A program made the translations under genes and the position numbers. Of a DNA stretch of 64,000 bases, positions 1-8,900 are shown one piece after another (the first letter of the stretch is position 1; the number at the start of each line of letters is the position of its first letter). The stretch is from Rhodococcus sp. 1163 (lineage in GTDB: Bacteria; Actinomycetota; Actinomycetes; Mycobacteriales; Mycobacteriaceae): contig NZ_MKKX01000038.1 in NCBI RefSeq assembly GCF_002091985.1, forward strand, positions 496,001 to 560,000. Reading direction: 5' to 3'. The notes under the pieces were generated by a model, which saw nothing but the letters and a program-made list of their open reading frames with translations, ran no database searches and was not told the DNA's origin.

Positions 1-79
1 TGCCGCTGCCCCATCCGAGCGTGCCGAGCCCGATCCTCGACACGCGCAGGCCACTGGAGCCGACTGATCGCTGCTTCAT
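1..79 (-). CDS. Aldo/keto reductase, N-terminal fragment (runs off the window)
   Basis: An ATG at 79-77 on the minus strand opens a frame that stays open to the window edge and gives 26 residues. They contain the segment GSSGLRVSRIGLGTLGWGSG. This is the typical first beta-hairpin and first strand of aldo/keto reductases, NADPH-dependent enzymes with a TIM-barrel fold. The catalytic tetrad lies outside the window, so the substrate cannot be guessed. The gene is divergent from uppP, with a 212-bp intergenic stretch in which I see only the uppP ribosome binding site. The family call is fairly secure despite the short length because the motif is characteristic. Confidence 0.7.
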   Translation of the reverse strand, partial: MKQRSVGSSGLRVSRIGLGTLGWGSG

Positions 80-291
80 AGTTTTTCAACATTCCTTGTC
101 GATTGTGATGGTGTCGGTTTTCTGAGTCGGTCACGAAAACGGCGCCAGGTGAGCAGAGTAGTGCGCCGGTGGCAGCGGTGCGAGTGTCGGTCGATCCGGG
201 CGAGCCGCGCCAGGTACCGTCGGGCCGTGAATCGCGCACCTTTCCTCAGCCGAACCCCTCTGCTCTCATCGACCTTCGGGGAGGTTCGAGG

Positions 292-1137
292 ATGATCGGT
301 GAGTCCATGAGTTGGCTTCAGTCAATCATCCTCGGCGCTGTGCAGGGGCTGACCGAGTTCCTGCCGATCTCGTCGTCAGGACACCTGAGAATCGTCTCGA
401 GCGTCTTTTTCGGGTCCGATGCAGGAGCTTCGTTCACCGCGGTCACACAGCTCGGAACCGAAGCGGCAGTGCTCGTGTTCTTTTGGCGCGACATCGTGAG
501 AATCGTCAAGGCATGGTTCCGCGGCATACGTGACAAGACTGCGCGCGATCTCGACTATCGGCTCGGTTGGTATGTGATCATCGCCACCATCCCGATCGGG
601 CTGTTGGGGATCTTGTTCAAAGATCAGATCCGAACCGGGGCACGTAATTTGTGGCTCATCGCAACGATGCTCATCGTGTTCGCCATCGTCATCGCAGTCG
701 CCGAGTACCTCGGTTCCAAGAAGCGACCACTCGAAAAAATCACCACACGGGACGGGCTCGTGATGGGTGCCGCACAATGTTTGGCGTTGATTCCCGGTGT
801 GTCCCGGTCGGGTGCCACCACAAGTGCAGGCCTGTTCATGGGCCTCGAACGCGAAGCAGCCGTGCGGTTCTCGTTCCTGCTCGCCATACCGGCTGTGACT
901 GCGTCCGGCCTCTTCTCGCTGCCCGATGCATTCGAGCCGGCCGGTGAAGGTCTCAACGCCTCCGGCCCACAGTTGCTGGTCGCGACCGTCGTCGCGTTCG
1001 CACTCGGCTACGCCTCGATTGCATGGCTGCTGAAGTTCGTTGCAAATCACTCGCTGTACTGGTTCGTCGGCTATCGCATCGTGCTCGGCATCGGCGTGAT
1101 GGCGCTGCTGTCTGCGGGCGTGGTGTCTGCCACCTGA
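292..1137 (+). CDS. uppP: Undecaprenyl-diphosphatase UppP/BacA
   Basis: This integral membrane enzyme dephosphorylates undecaprenyl pyrophosphate, recycling the lipid carrier of peptidoglycan and other envelope polymers. It also confers intrinsic bacitracin resistance. The 281-residue product has the family length. It carries the N-terminal motif [13 protein letters not shown], which supplies the catalytic Glu/Ser/His, and the GVSRSGAT motif with the catalytic Arg, set among about eight hydrophobic helices. The ATG at 292 was chosen because GGGGAGG lies 7 nt upstream (278-284); an ATG at 307 (MSWLQS) is the alternative. Upstream in-frame codons read as non-membrane, low-complexity sequence and are unlikely to be translated. 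It heads a co-directional block ending in mshC. Confidence 0.95.
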   Translation: MIGESMSWLQSIILGAVQGLTEFLPISSSGHLRIVSSVFFGSDAGASFTAVTQLGTEAAVLVFFWRDIVRIVKAWFRGIRDKTARDLDYRLGWYVIIATIPIGLLGILFKDQIRTGARNLWLIATMLIVFAIVIAVAEYLGSKKRPLEKITTRDGLVMGAAQCLALIPGVSRSGATTSAGLFMGLEREAAVRFSFLLAIPAVTASGLFSLPDAFEPAGEGLNASGPQLLVATVVAFALGYASIAWLLKFVANHSLYWFVGYRIVLGIGVMALLSAGVVSAT

Positions 1138-1151
1138 TTCGCCAGACGCCC

Positions 1152-1157
1152 TAGGCT
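1152..1157 (+). promoter_or_regulatory. -10 box TAGGCT, leaderless promoter of the histidine phosphatase gene
   Basis: TAGGCT ends 6 nt before the ATG at 1164, so transcription would start at the A of the start codon. There is no ribosome binding site in between. Confidence 0.6.
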
Positions 1158-1163
1158 GGTTCC

Positions 1164-1853
1164 ATGACGGTGATCTTGCTGCGACATGGCCGCTCGACGG
1201 CGAATACTGCGGGCGCTCTGGCAGGGCGGTCGGCCGGTGTCGCACTCGACGACCGCGGACTGGAACAGGCCGCTCATGTTGCGGAGAGATTGGGCGGGCT
1301 TCCGGTCGAGGAGATCGTGCACTCACCGCTGCAGCGGTGTGAGCAAACGGTGGCACCTCTTGCCGCCCGGCGCGGTCTGACTCCGAGGGTCGACGAACGG
1401 CTGATCGAGGTCGATTACGGGTCGTGGACGGGAAGATCGATCAAGGATCTGGTGACGGAGCCGCTGTGGAAGGTGGTCCAGCAACACCCGTCCGCGGCGG
1501 TGTTCCCTGGTGGCGAGGGACTGGCTCAGGTGCAGTCGCGGGCGGTGTTCGCAATCCGGGAACACGACGCGCGTCTTGCGGAGGAGTACGGCCGCGATGT
1601 CCTCTGGGTGGCGTGCTCACACGGTGACGTCATCAAATCGATCCTCGCCGACGCCTTGGGCTGCCACTTGGATTCGTTCCAACGTATCGTTGCCGATCCT
1701 GCCTCTGTCAGTGTCGTGCGGTACAGCTCGACCAGGCCGTTCGTGCTTCGGACGAACGACACCGGTCTCGACTTGACGGCGTTGGTACCTGCGGTGCCGA
1801 CGGCCCCGAGCATGGACTCCGAGGCGGTGCCCGGTGGCGGTTCCGGAACGTAG
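1164..1853 (+). CDS. Histidine phosphatase (phosphoglycerate mutase-like, MSMEG_4193 type)
   Basis: This 229-residue member of the histidine phosphatase superfamily has the phospho-acceptor motif LLRHGRS at residues 5-11, the substrate pocket segment EVDYGSWTGR, and the second catalytic His in ACSHGD near residue 153. The family removes or transfers phosphate groups; the substrate of this actinobacterial subfamily is not established. It matches the protein that lies beside DUF3090, an SCO1664-type protein and mshC in many actinobacteria (Rv2135c position in M. tuberculosis). The start is fixed by a leaderless -10 box. The C-terminal tail (VPTAPSMDSEAVPGGGSGT) is low complexity. Confidence 0.85.
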   Translation: MTVILLRHGRSTANTAGALAGRSAGVALDDRGLEQAAHVAERLGGLPVEEIVHSPLQRCEQTVAPLAARRGLTPRVDERLIEVDYGSWTGRSIKDLVTEPLWKVVQQHPSAAVFPGGEGLAQVQSRAVFAIREHDARLAEEYGRDVLWVACSHGDVIKSILADALGCHLDSFQRIVADPASVSVVRYSSTRPFVLRTNDTGLDLTALVPAVPTAPSMDSEAVPGGGSGT

Positions 1854-1924
1854 TCCCGCCGATAGCGGATAATGAAGTTCGGGTCCGAGTTTTCGGATCC
1901 GAGAATGAAGCTCCAGGAGGTGCA

Positions 1925-2518
1925 ATGCCACGCGCAATACATGTTTTCCGCACCCCTGATCGTTTTGTCGCGGGAACCGTGGGAGAGCCAGGCGATCGTT
2001 CGTTCTTTCTGCAGGCAGTCCACGACGCTCGCGTCGTCTCGGTCGCGCTCGAAAAGCAGCAGGTGCAGGTTCTCGCAGACCGGATAGGTTTGCTGCTGGA
2101 CGAAGTTCAACGACGGTTCGGCGCGGAGTTCCCGCCCGAGGAAACCGAACTGGGCGACACGAGTCCGTTGATGACTCCGATCGATACCGAGTTTCGGGTC
2201 GGGACCATGGGTCTGGGCTGGGACGCGGATGCGAACGCAGTGGTGGTAGAACTCCTGGCTATCAGTGAGGTCGAGGTCGACGAGTCCGTCGTCCTCGATG
2301 ACACCGACGAAGGTCCCGATGCAGTCCGCGTCTTCCTGACGCCGCTCGCGGCCCGGGAGTTCGCACTTCGTTCCGAGCGGGTGATTGCTGCCGGCCGTGC
2401 GCCGTGCCCCTTGTGTGGTGAGCCGCTGACTCAGGACGGACACACCTGTATTCGATCGAATGGATACAAACGAGATGCCACCTTCGGCTCGGCCGGCGAA
2501 CTTGGCGAAGAGCTTTGA
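1925..2518 (+). CDS. DUF3090 family protein
   Basis: The 197-residue protein starts MPRAIHVFRTPDRFVAGTVG and has a short Cys cluster near the C-terminus (CPLCGEPLTQDGHTC), suggestive of a small metal site. This pattern matches DUF3090, a conserved actinobacterial family of unknown function (Rv2134c position). GGAGG precedes the ATG at 1925 with normal spacing. The stop overlaps the next gene's TTG start by 4 bp, so the two are almost certainly co-translated. A link with mycothiol metabolism is inferred only from the constant neighbourhood of mshC. Confidence 0.85.
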   Translation: MPRAIHVFRTPDRFVAGTVGEPGDRSFFLQAVHDARVVSVALEKQQVQVLADRIGLLLDEVQRRFGAEFPPEETELGDTSPLMTPIDTEFRVGTMGLGWDADANAVVVELLAISEVEVDESVVLDDTDEGPDAVRVFLTPLAAREFALRSERVIAAGRAPCPLCGEPLTQDGHTCIRSNGYKRDATFGSAGELGEEL

Positions 2519-3348
2519 CCGAAGACCGGCCGCCGTTCGCGGGCCGCAAGGTGATGGAAACCGGTGAGCTGACCATCATCGGTCGAGTGGTGTCGGCCAG
2601 CAACGCGACGTTGGTCTGCGAGGCAACGGGCAGCGGCGACGACGGTGAGACGTCCACGGTTCGGTGCGTCTACAAGCCTGTTCGCGGAGAAGTGCCGCTC
2701 TGGGACTTTCCCGATGGGACCTTGGCAGGGCGAGAGATCGCGTCGTACGAGGTGTCGGACTCTCTGGGTTGGAATGTGATTCCGACCACGATTCTTCGGG
2801 ATGGTCCGTTCGGCCCGGGGATGGTGCAGCGGTGGATCGACACGCCGGACCGCGACGGGGAGCACGGCCGCACGCTCGACCTGGTCGATATCTGCAGGCC
2901 GGACCTTGTGCCCACCGGATGGATACCGGTCATGCAGGCTTACGACGGCGATGGCGAGGAAGTCTCGCTCATTCATGCCGACGATCCTCGGCTGCAGCGG
3001 ATGGCAGTGCTGGATGTACTCATCAACAACGCGGACCGGAAGGGCGGCCACGCCCTCGAAGGCGTGGACGGATATGTGTACGGCGTCGACCACGGCATCT
3101 GCCTGCACTCGCAGAACAAGCTTCGGACGGTGCTGTGGGGTTGGGCCGGCACCGCTATCGACGACGCTGCGATGTCCGATGTCGTCGCTTTCGTAGAGTC
3201 GTTCGCCACTGTCGTCGAACCACGAATTCGTGGGCACATCACCGATGAAGAGATCGATGCCCTGCTCGGCCGAGCCCGTGCTCTCGTGGCACATCCGGTG
3301 ATGCCGGAGCCGCGATCGAGCAGGCCGATACCGTGGCCCGCCTTCTGA
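2515..3348 (+). CDS. SCO1664-family protein with PI3/4-kinase-like fold
   Basis: The 277-residue product resembles the SCO1664 family, proteins related to the phosphatidylinositol 3/4-kinase fold. It has the ATP-binding lysine context CVYKPVRGE and the catalytic-loop-like segment LINNADRKGGHAL followed by VYGVDHGICLH, matching the D-x4-N and D-H-G patterns of that fold. No substrate is known. The TTG at 2515 overlaps the DUF3090 stop as TTGA, which indicates translational coupling. An internal ATG (KVMETGEL, 2554) is a possible alternative start. It matches the Rv2133c position in M. tuberculosis. Confidence 0.8.
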   Translation: MTEDRPPFAGRKVMETGELTIIGRVVSASNATLVCEATGSGDDGETSTVRCVYKPVRGEVPLWDFPDGTLAGREIASYEVSDSLGWNVIPTTILRDGPFGPGMVQRWIDTPDRDGEHGRTLDLVDICRPDLVPTGWIPVMQAYDGDGEEVSLIHADDPRLQRMAVLDVLINNADRKGGHALEGVDGYVYGVDHGICLHSQNKLRTVLWGWAGTAIDDAAMSDVVAFVESFATVVEPRIRGHITDEEIDALLGRARALVAHPVMPEPRSSRPIPWPAF

Positions 3349-3359
3349 AGCCTCTCCGT

Positions 3360-3365
3360 TAGGCT
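3360..3365 (+). promoter_or_regulatory. -10 box TAGGCT, leaderless promoter of mshC
   Basis: TAGGCT ends 7 nt before the mshC ATG at 3373, with no ribosome binding site in the gap. mshC can therefore be transcribed apart from the upstream genes. Confidence 0.55.
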
Positions 3366-3372
3366 CGTCTTC

Positions 3373-4614
3373 ATGCAGTCTTGGTCCGAACCAGCCGTTC
3401 CCTCGATCCCCGGCCAGGGGCCTACGCTCCGGCTCTACGACACGGCAGATCGGCAAGTGCGACCGGTCACACCCGGCAAAGTGGCGAAGATGTACGTGTG
3501 TGGAATCACCCCGTACGACGCGACGCATCTCGGGCATGCCGCGACCTATCTGACTTTCGATCTGGTCAACCGACTGTGGCGCGACGCGGGTCACGAGGTG
3601 CATTACGTGCAGAACGTCACCGATGTGGACGACCCACTTTTCGAACGAGCCGACCGCGACGGCGAAAGCTGGATCGAGCTCGGTAATCGTGAGATCGCTT
3701 TGTTCCGTGAGGACATGGAGGCTCTCCGAGTCCTGCCGCCGCGCGATTACATCGGTGCTGTCGAATCCATCGACGAGGTCATCGACATGGTCGAGAAGCT
3801 GGTCGCGTCGGGTGCGGCGTATGTCGTCGACGACGCCGAGTATCCCGATGTGTACTTCCGTGCGGACGCTACGTCCGAGTTCGGCTACGAGTCCGGTTAC
3901 GACAGGGCGACGATGGACACGTTCTTCGCCGAGCGTGGAGGCGACCCGGACCGAGTAGGAAAAAAGGACTCGATCGATGCTCTCCTGTGGCGTGCAGAGC
4001 GCAAGGGTGAGCCGTCGTGGCCGTCTCCGTTCGGGCCTGGCCGCCCGGGCTGGCACATCGAGTGCTCGGCAATTGCTCTCAATCGCATCGGGACCGGTTT
4101 CGACGTACAGGGTGGCGGCAGCGACCTCATCTTCCCGCACCACGAGTTCTCGGCCGCGCACGCCGAAGCAGTGTCCGGTGGCGGCCGATTCGCTCGGCAT
4201 TATGTGCACACTGGGATGATCGGTCTCGACGGCGAGAAGATGTCGAAGAGTCGCGGCAACCTCGTGTTCGTGTCGAAGCTCCGCGCCGACAACGTCGATT
4301 CGGCTGCGGTTCGGTTGGGTCTGTTGTCCGGGCACTACCGTCAGGATCGCCCGTGGACGGACGAAGTTCTCGAACGTGCACATACCCGGTTGGCGTTGTG
4401 GCGCAAGGCAGCTGCACTGGAGTCGGCCGCCAGCGCCGACGACGCAGTAGTTCGCCTACGTCAGCACTTGGCCGACGATCTGGACACACCGAGGGCTCTC
4501 GATGCTCTTGATGCGTGGGCAAGTTTCGCCGTCGAGCGCGGGGGATCGGACACTACCGCTCCCGGTGCATTCGCCGACGCCGTCGACGCACTCCTCGGCG
4601 TGCCGTTGCGCTGA
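3373..4614 (+). CDS. mshC: Mycothiol ligase MshC (Cys:GlcN-Ins ligase)
   Basis: MshC catalyses the ATP-dependent joining of L-cysteine to 1-D-myo-inosityl-2-amino-2-deoxy-glucopyranoside, the third pathway step of mycothiol synthesis (after MshA and MshB). The 413-residue protein is a cysteinyl-tRNA synthetase paralogue. It has a Zn/Cys site in [16 protein letters not shown] (HIGH-type motif HLGH), WHIECSAIA, the zinc ligand region [12 protein letters not shown], and the KMSKS loop (EKMSKSRGN). It lacks the anticodon-binding extension of real CysRS, which together with the context separates it from cysS. Mycothiol is the main low-molecular-weight thiol of mycobacteria and rhodococci. It converges on the Wadjet operon across a hairpin terminator. 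Confidence 0.95.
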   Translation: MQSWSEPAVPSIPGQGPTLRLYDTADRQVRPVTPGKVAKMYVCGITPYDATHLGHAATYLTFDLVNRLWRDAGHEVHYVQNVTDVDDPLFERADRDGESWIELGNREIALFREDMEALRVLPPRDYIGAVESIDEVIDMVEKLVASGAAYVVDDAEYPDVYFRADATSEFGYESGYDRATMDTFFAERGGDPDRVGKKDSIDALLWRAERKGEPSWPSPFGPGRPGWHIECSAIALNRIGTGFDVQGGGSDLIFPHHEFSAAHAEAVSGGGRFARHYVHTGMIGLDGEKMSKSRGNLVFVSKLRADNVDSAAVRLGLLSGHYRQDRPWTDEVLERAHTRLALWRKAAALESAASADDAVVRLRQHLADDLDTPRALDALDAWASFAVERGGSDTTAPGAFADAVDALLGVPLR

Positions 4615-4634
4615 TACATCTTTCGAACTGGCAG

Positions 4635-4665
4635 TGATCCCGGGGCGTTTCGGCACCCGGGATCA
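4635..4665. terminator. Bidirectional hairpin terminator between mshC and jetD
   Basis: Perfect 10-bp inverted repeat (TGATCCCGGG, 4635-4644, and its complement, 4656-4665) with an 11-nt loop, between two convergent stop codons. There is no T-run, as is common for actinobacterial terminators. Confidence 0.65.
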
Positions 4666-4680
4666 ACCGTCCACACAGGA

Positions 4681-5910
4681 CTACGCCAGGTCGAGAAGAA
4701 GGTCGGGCACGAGACGCTCTTCCATTACCGCGCGGCCCGACTCGTGCATCGCCGCGGCAAGATCAGGATCCCACTCACTCGGCCCCGGATGGCCCTTCAG
4801 TGGTTCGGAATTTCGTGCGTCGAGCGCACGAACATACGACTGCGCATCCATCCGCCAGGGGACGGCGTTGTAGCGCGAGCGGGCGCGGGCGGTCATCTGC
4901 AGGCCTGGCCAATCGAAGTCGTTGCGCCAGAGGAGTTCCGTTCCTGCCCGCACGCCCGAGAGTAGTTTGTGCAGCGCAGCCGACGGCTGGCCATCGGTGC
5001 AGACGAGAGTTGCGGAACGACTTCCCAACGATCGAGCGGCGGCCGCGACGACTGCGACGTTCTCGCACACGTAGATTCGATCTGCGACATTGGTGAGCGG
5101 GCCGCGCGAGACCATGTCGAGGGTGAGTGGGAACGGAATCCCGGCGTCTGCAGCGTCGTTCAGCCACCGTCCGACGGTATGCGATTCGTCGACTCGATAC
5201 CCGAACACCAGAACCCTGCTCGACAGCGCGTCGACCGAGACTCCGGCAGTTTCCCACAGCAACCGAATGCCGACGGGGTCGACTGGACGGGGTATTCCTT
5301 CGCGGAGCGAGAGTGCGTCGAGAACAAGACGGGGTGCACCACCGGAGGACAGTGCCTTGGTGTCACCGCACGCGTATTCGGCGAGTTCGGTCAACGACAA
5401 GCCGTCGACGGGAAGGATCGCCAACACCCGTGCAGCCACCCGTAGGGCGTCGACGGCCACGCGTCCTCCGAGTGTGCCGTCCTGATTCAGCAACGAGGAC
5501 AACCAATGCTCGGCCCAGTCGTCGTCGGTTGTTTCGGCGAGTAGAGCGCGCGCGTCGGCGAGTGCAGTGGCCTTTACCTCGGCCTTGTCGGATGCGATCT
5601 GTTTTCTGTCCTGTAGCGGAGCGACGGCGTCGAGAGTTGCGATCAAGCCGATCCCACCGTTTCGTGGGTGGGCGAGCCATTCGTCGAATCGGGCGAGATC
5701 GAGTTTCGTAGTCTGGGCGCGGCTGTGCAGGCCGGTGCTGGATCGAGAGATTGCACTGCACAATCGCCACAGCTCTGCCGGCTCACCCAGGTGGACGGTG
5801 ATGTTGCCACCGACCAACAAGTAGTTCGACTCCAACTTCTTGCGCGCAGCGGCCAAGAGTGCGTCGAGTTCCGGCGTGTTCCGCCATCCGAGTTCTTCGT
5901 TACCGGACAA
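4681..5910 (-). CDS. jetD: Wadjet type II nuclease subunit JetD (TIGR02679-like)
   Basis: JetD is the nuclease of the Wadjet anti-plasmid system, thought to cleave circular DNA after the JetABC motor has extruded it. The 409-residue protein fits the TIGR02679 family (DUF3323 plus DUF2399 regions). Its C-terminal half shows a Toprim-like set as in topoisomerase VI A subunits: Glu283 in YVCENVAVV, Asp306 in LVCTDG, and Asp331/Asp333 in WRNDFDWPG. An N-terminal part binds the complex and DNA in studied homologues. The start overlaps the end of jetC by 11 bp, so it is the last gene of a jetA-jetB-jetC-jetD operon. All key acidic residues are present, so the nuclease looks intact. Confidence 0.88.
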   Translation of the reverse strand: MSGNEELGWRNTPELDALLAAARKKLESNYLLVGGNITVHLGEPAELWRLCSAISRSSTGLHSRAQTTKLDLARFDEWLAHPRNGGIGLIATLDAVAPLQDRKQIASDKAEVKATALADARALLAETTDDDWAEHWLSSLLNQDGTLGGRVAVDALRVAARVLAILPVDGLSLTELAEYACGDTKALSSGGAPRLVLDALSLREGIPRPVDPVGIRLLWETAGVSVDALSSRVLVFGYRVDESHTVGRWLNDAADAGIPFPLTLDMVSRGPLTNVADRIYVCENVAVVAAAARSLGSRSATLVCTDGQPSAALHKLLSGVRAGTELLWRNDFDWPGLQMTARARSRYNAVPWRMDAQSYVRALDARNSEPLKGHPGPSEWDPDLAAAMHESGRAVMEERLVPDLLLDLA

Positions 5911-8900
5911 ATTCGAGACCGCCTTCGGCGTGAGTGGGCACGCGTCGTGTCAACGGCGAACCCAGAGCGGCGGCTAGATCGGAACCATCGTGTTCGGCGA
6001 ACAGTTCACCGTTCTCCCAGACGAGTAACGCTGCGCTGACAGTGTTTTCCGCTGTCGAATGCGCAAGGTCGTAGTGCGCACATCCGGGGACATCGGAGTA
6101 GGTGATCCACAGATCGTAGCCCGTCATGAACAGATCCAGATCGAACTGCACGCTGAGCCCGAGCAGTTCACTACGACCGTTGTCATCGACGCCGGCGAAG
6201 GCTTCGTCGAGTGCCAGCAACCGTGGTGCGTGCGGATCGGCCGAGGACAGCATGACGTGCGCGGCCGCGAACAACGGCAGATGTAGAGACACCGATTGCT
6301 CACCGCCGGACAACGCGCTGTGTCGCGCGACCGTCAATCGATCCTCGGTACCGTCACCGCGAATGAGCGTGAACGAGAAGACCCGCCAACGACGGTAGTC
6401 GAGCGTGGAGGCCAGAATCTCGGGGTACGAACGCTCCGGGTGTGCCGCGCGGGCGATTCTGATCTCGGACGCGAAATGTGCTCGCATGGAGGCGAGGTCG
6501 TCCGAATTCAGTCCGGATGCGTCACGATCGAGTAGCTTCGAGATTGCTCGTGCGCCTTCGTCCAGATTGTCCGCGAGGACCCAATGCACACCGATCGTGT
6601 TGCCAGAGGACATCTTCCGTTGCTTCATCTCGGAGGACATCTGCGCGATGAGCTCGCGGGCATCTACGGTGCGTTCGTGAATCTGCTGCGCCAAGCCGGT
6701 CAACAGCGCATCCTCGAGAATCCGACGCTCGTGTTCGGTGAGCAACGTCTCCTGATTCGACCGCGCGTCACCGATACGGTGCGCGAACTCGCCGACCGAG
6801 GTGAATCCCTGCTCGTCCTGCACACGAACGATGGTCAATCCGTCTGGTGCGTCCCACTGCAACCGGTAGTCCTGCCCGGACGACGCCAGCTGTGAGTCGA
6901 ATTCCTGCAGAGCACCGGTCAACGCGGTCCGTGTGCTCTTGCGATAGGAGTCGCCGGCCTTGACCGACGCGGTGGCGGCGTCGAGCGCCGAGTGGAGTTG
7001 GTGCACCACCGGTGGCAGCACCGAAATCTCTTCATCGGGGGACGAGGCGCTCTGAATTCGGTAAAGGATCTGTTCGACAGTGAGCCACGCGGAGTCGGAC
7101 GAGGGCCACGAATAGAGCTCGTGCACGCCAAGGATGGCGAGTAGATCCTTGCGGGCATATGGGGCGAGGCGCGCAGTGTCGTCGAGCGTCTCGGTGAGTG
7201 CGGCGCGCAGACCCTCCTGCGCTGTGTTGCATGCACCTTCGGCCTTACCGATCGCCTCTCCGGCTTCCTTGTCCGCTTTGCGTGCTGCGCGTTGCTCGAC
7301 CTTGCATGCCTCGATCTTTTCGCGTGCCTTCTCCAGGTCGGCGTTGATCTGTTCGGCGGTGGATCCGAGTTTCTCGGTGAGGATGTCCAACCGCTGAACC
7401 TGCTGGAGATGGTTTTCCTGTGCGATCGCGGACTCCTCGGCCAACTCTTCGGCGAGGCCGGTGGCCTCTTCCAATCGGTTCTGTGCTTCGCGTGCCCGCT
7501 CGGCTTCGCGAACGTGTTCGCCTCGGCGACGAAGGACGAGTCCGCCCTGATTCTCGAAGTGCCGGATCGCTGCGGCGAGTGAGTCGATATCCCGTGCAGT
7601 ATGGGGAGTTCGGTGGGCGACTGCGGTACTCCGCAGATGTCTCTCCTTTGCCGAGAGCTCCGCGATAGCCTGGTCGAGCTCGCTGTCCGCGGCCGTGGAA
7701 CCAGCCTGTGAGGTACGAAGGGCCCCCGCCGACTCGGTGACCGTCTTCTGCGCCTTGACGATTCCGGAGACCTTCGGCAAATTCTTCGCGGCAACCACGA
7801 GGCCGCGCAGGAGTTCGGCCGTCGACTGCTCTTCCTCGCGGGTGGCCGCCAAGGACATGCCGGCTGTTTCGATCGACGCGTCGAGTTCGGCGAGCCGCGT
7901 AGCCCGACGACGAGCACGGGCAGTAGCCCCGATGTACTCGGCATCCGGCTTGACGTGACGTCCCCGTTGAACGCCTTGCCAGTAGCGCCCGTCGATGCCG
8001 ATCGAGGTCACCGCATTCTTCGATGCGCCAGTGTCCTCCAGCAGTGCGATCGAGGTCAGTACATCTCGCACCACAGCCTCTGGCACATCGGTTCCAGGTT
8101 CGACCTCGAGGACGTCGGCCAGCGTGCGGCCCGTCGGACGTTCGGCTTCCGGTACGCCGACCAGAAATTGGTCCGACTCCATGGACCCGAGAGTGCCGGT
8201 CGGCGAGATCCAACCGTCGAGAAGATTCGCGGCCTGCAATGCGCTTTCGACACCGGCAGCTACAGCAGGTTCCACGCCGTCGGCGAATCGGACGAGCTGC
8301 CACAGCGGCGCTCCGACCAGCCCGTCACGCGAGGACGTGCGAGCGGCGAACGGTGGGGGAGCATCGTCGCGTTGAGCACTGACGAGATCGTGTTCGGCAC
8401 GCATCGATGCCAGCTCTTCGGTCAGTGCCGCAGCGGCCACACCCGCCTGCGTCCGTCGTCCGCGCACGTTCTCGAGCCCCTCGGCCGAAGCCTCGGCAAG
8501 GATGGCATCGAGGCTCGGTGCGTCGTCCTCGCCGATGTGCGGTACAGCAGCGTCGAGGGAATCGAATGCGGCGACGGTGATTCCGGCAGCCGAGTACTGG
8601 GTCGAGTTCTCGGCCCACCAGGACCGCAGTCCCGACGCATACTGCGCACGAGCCAACTCCACGGCAGCTTCGGCTTCGGTAACGGACGCGCGAGCAGCTT
8701 CGAGCAATTCTCTTGCCCGAGAAGCACTTCTGTCTGCACGGGCGCGTTCGGTCATAGCCTTCTCGACGGTGCTGAGAGCGTCGCGGACGGCACGCACATC
8801 ACCGTCACGTTCCTCGGCATGACCGCGCAGTGTCGTGCTGAACTGGTCGGTGCGCGCACTGGCCGGCATCGACGCCCACGCGATGCCGGCATCCTCGGCC

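Noticed and set aside
2431-4383. Open frame of 650 codons on the minus strand
   Set aside because: Antisense to the SCO1664-like gene and mshC; composition rich in Arg/His/Val as expected for a shadow of a high-GC gene; no motif and no ribosome binding site.
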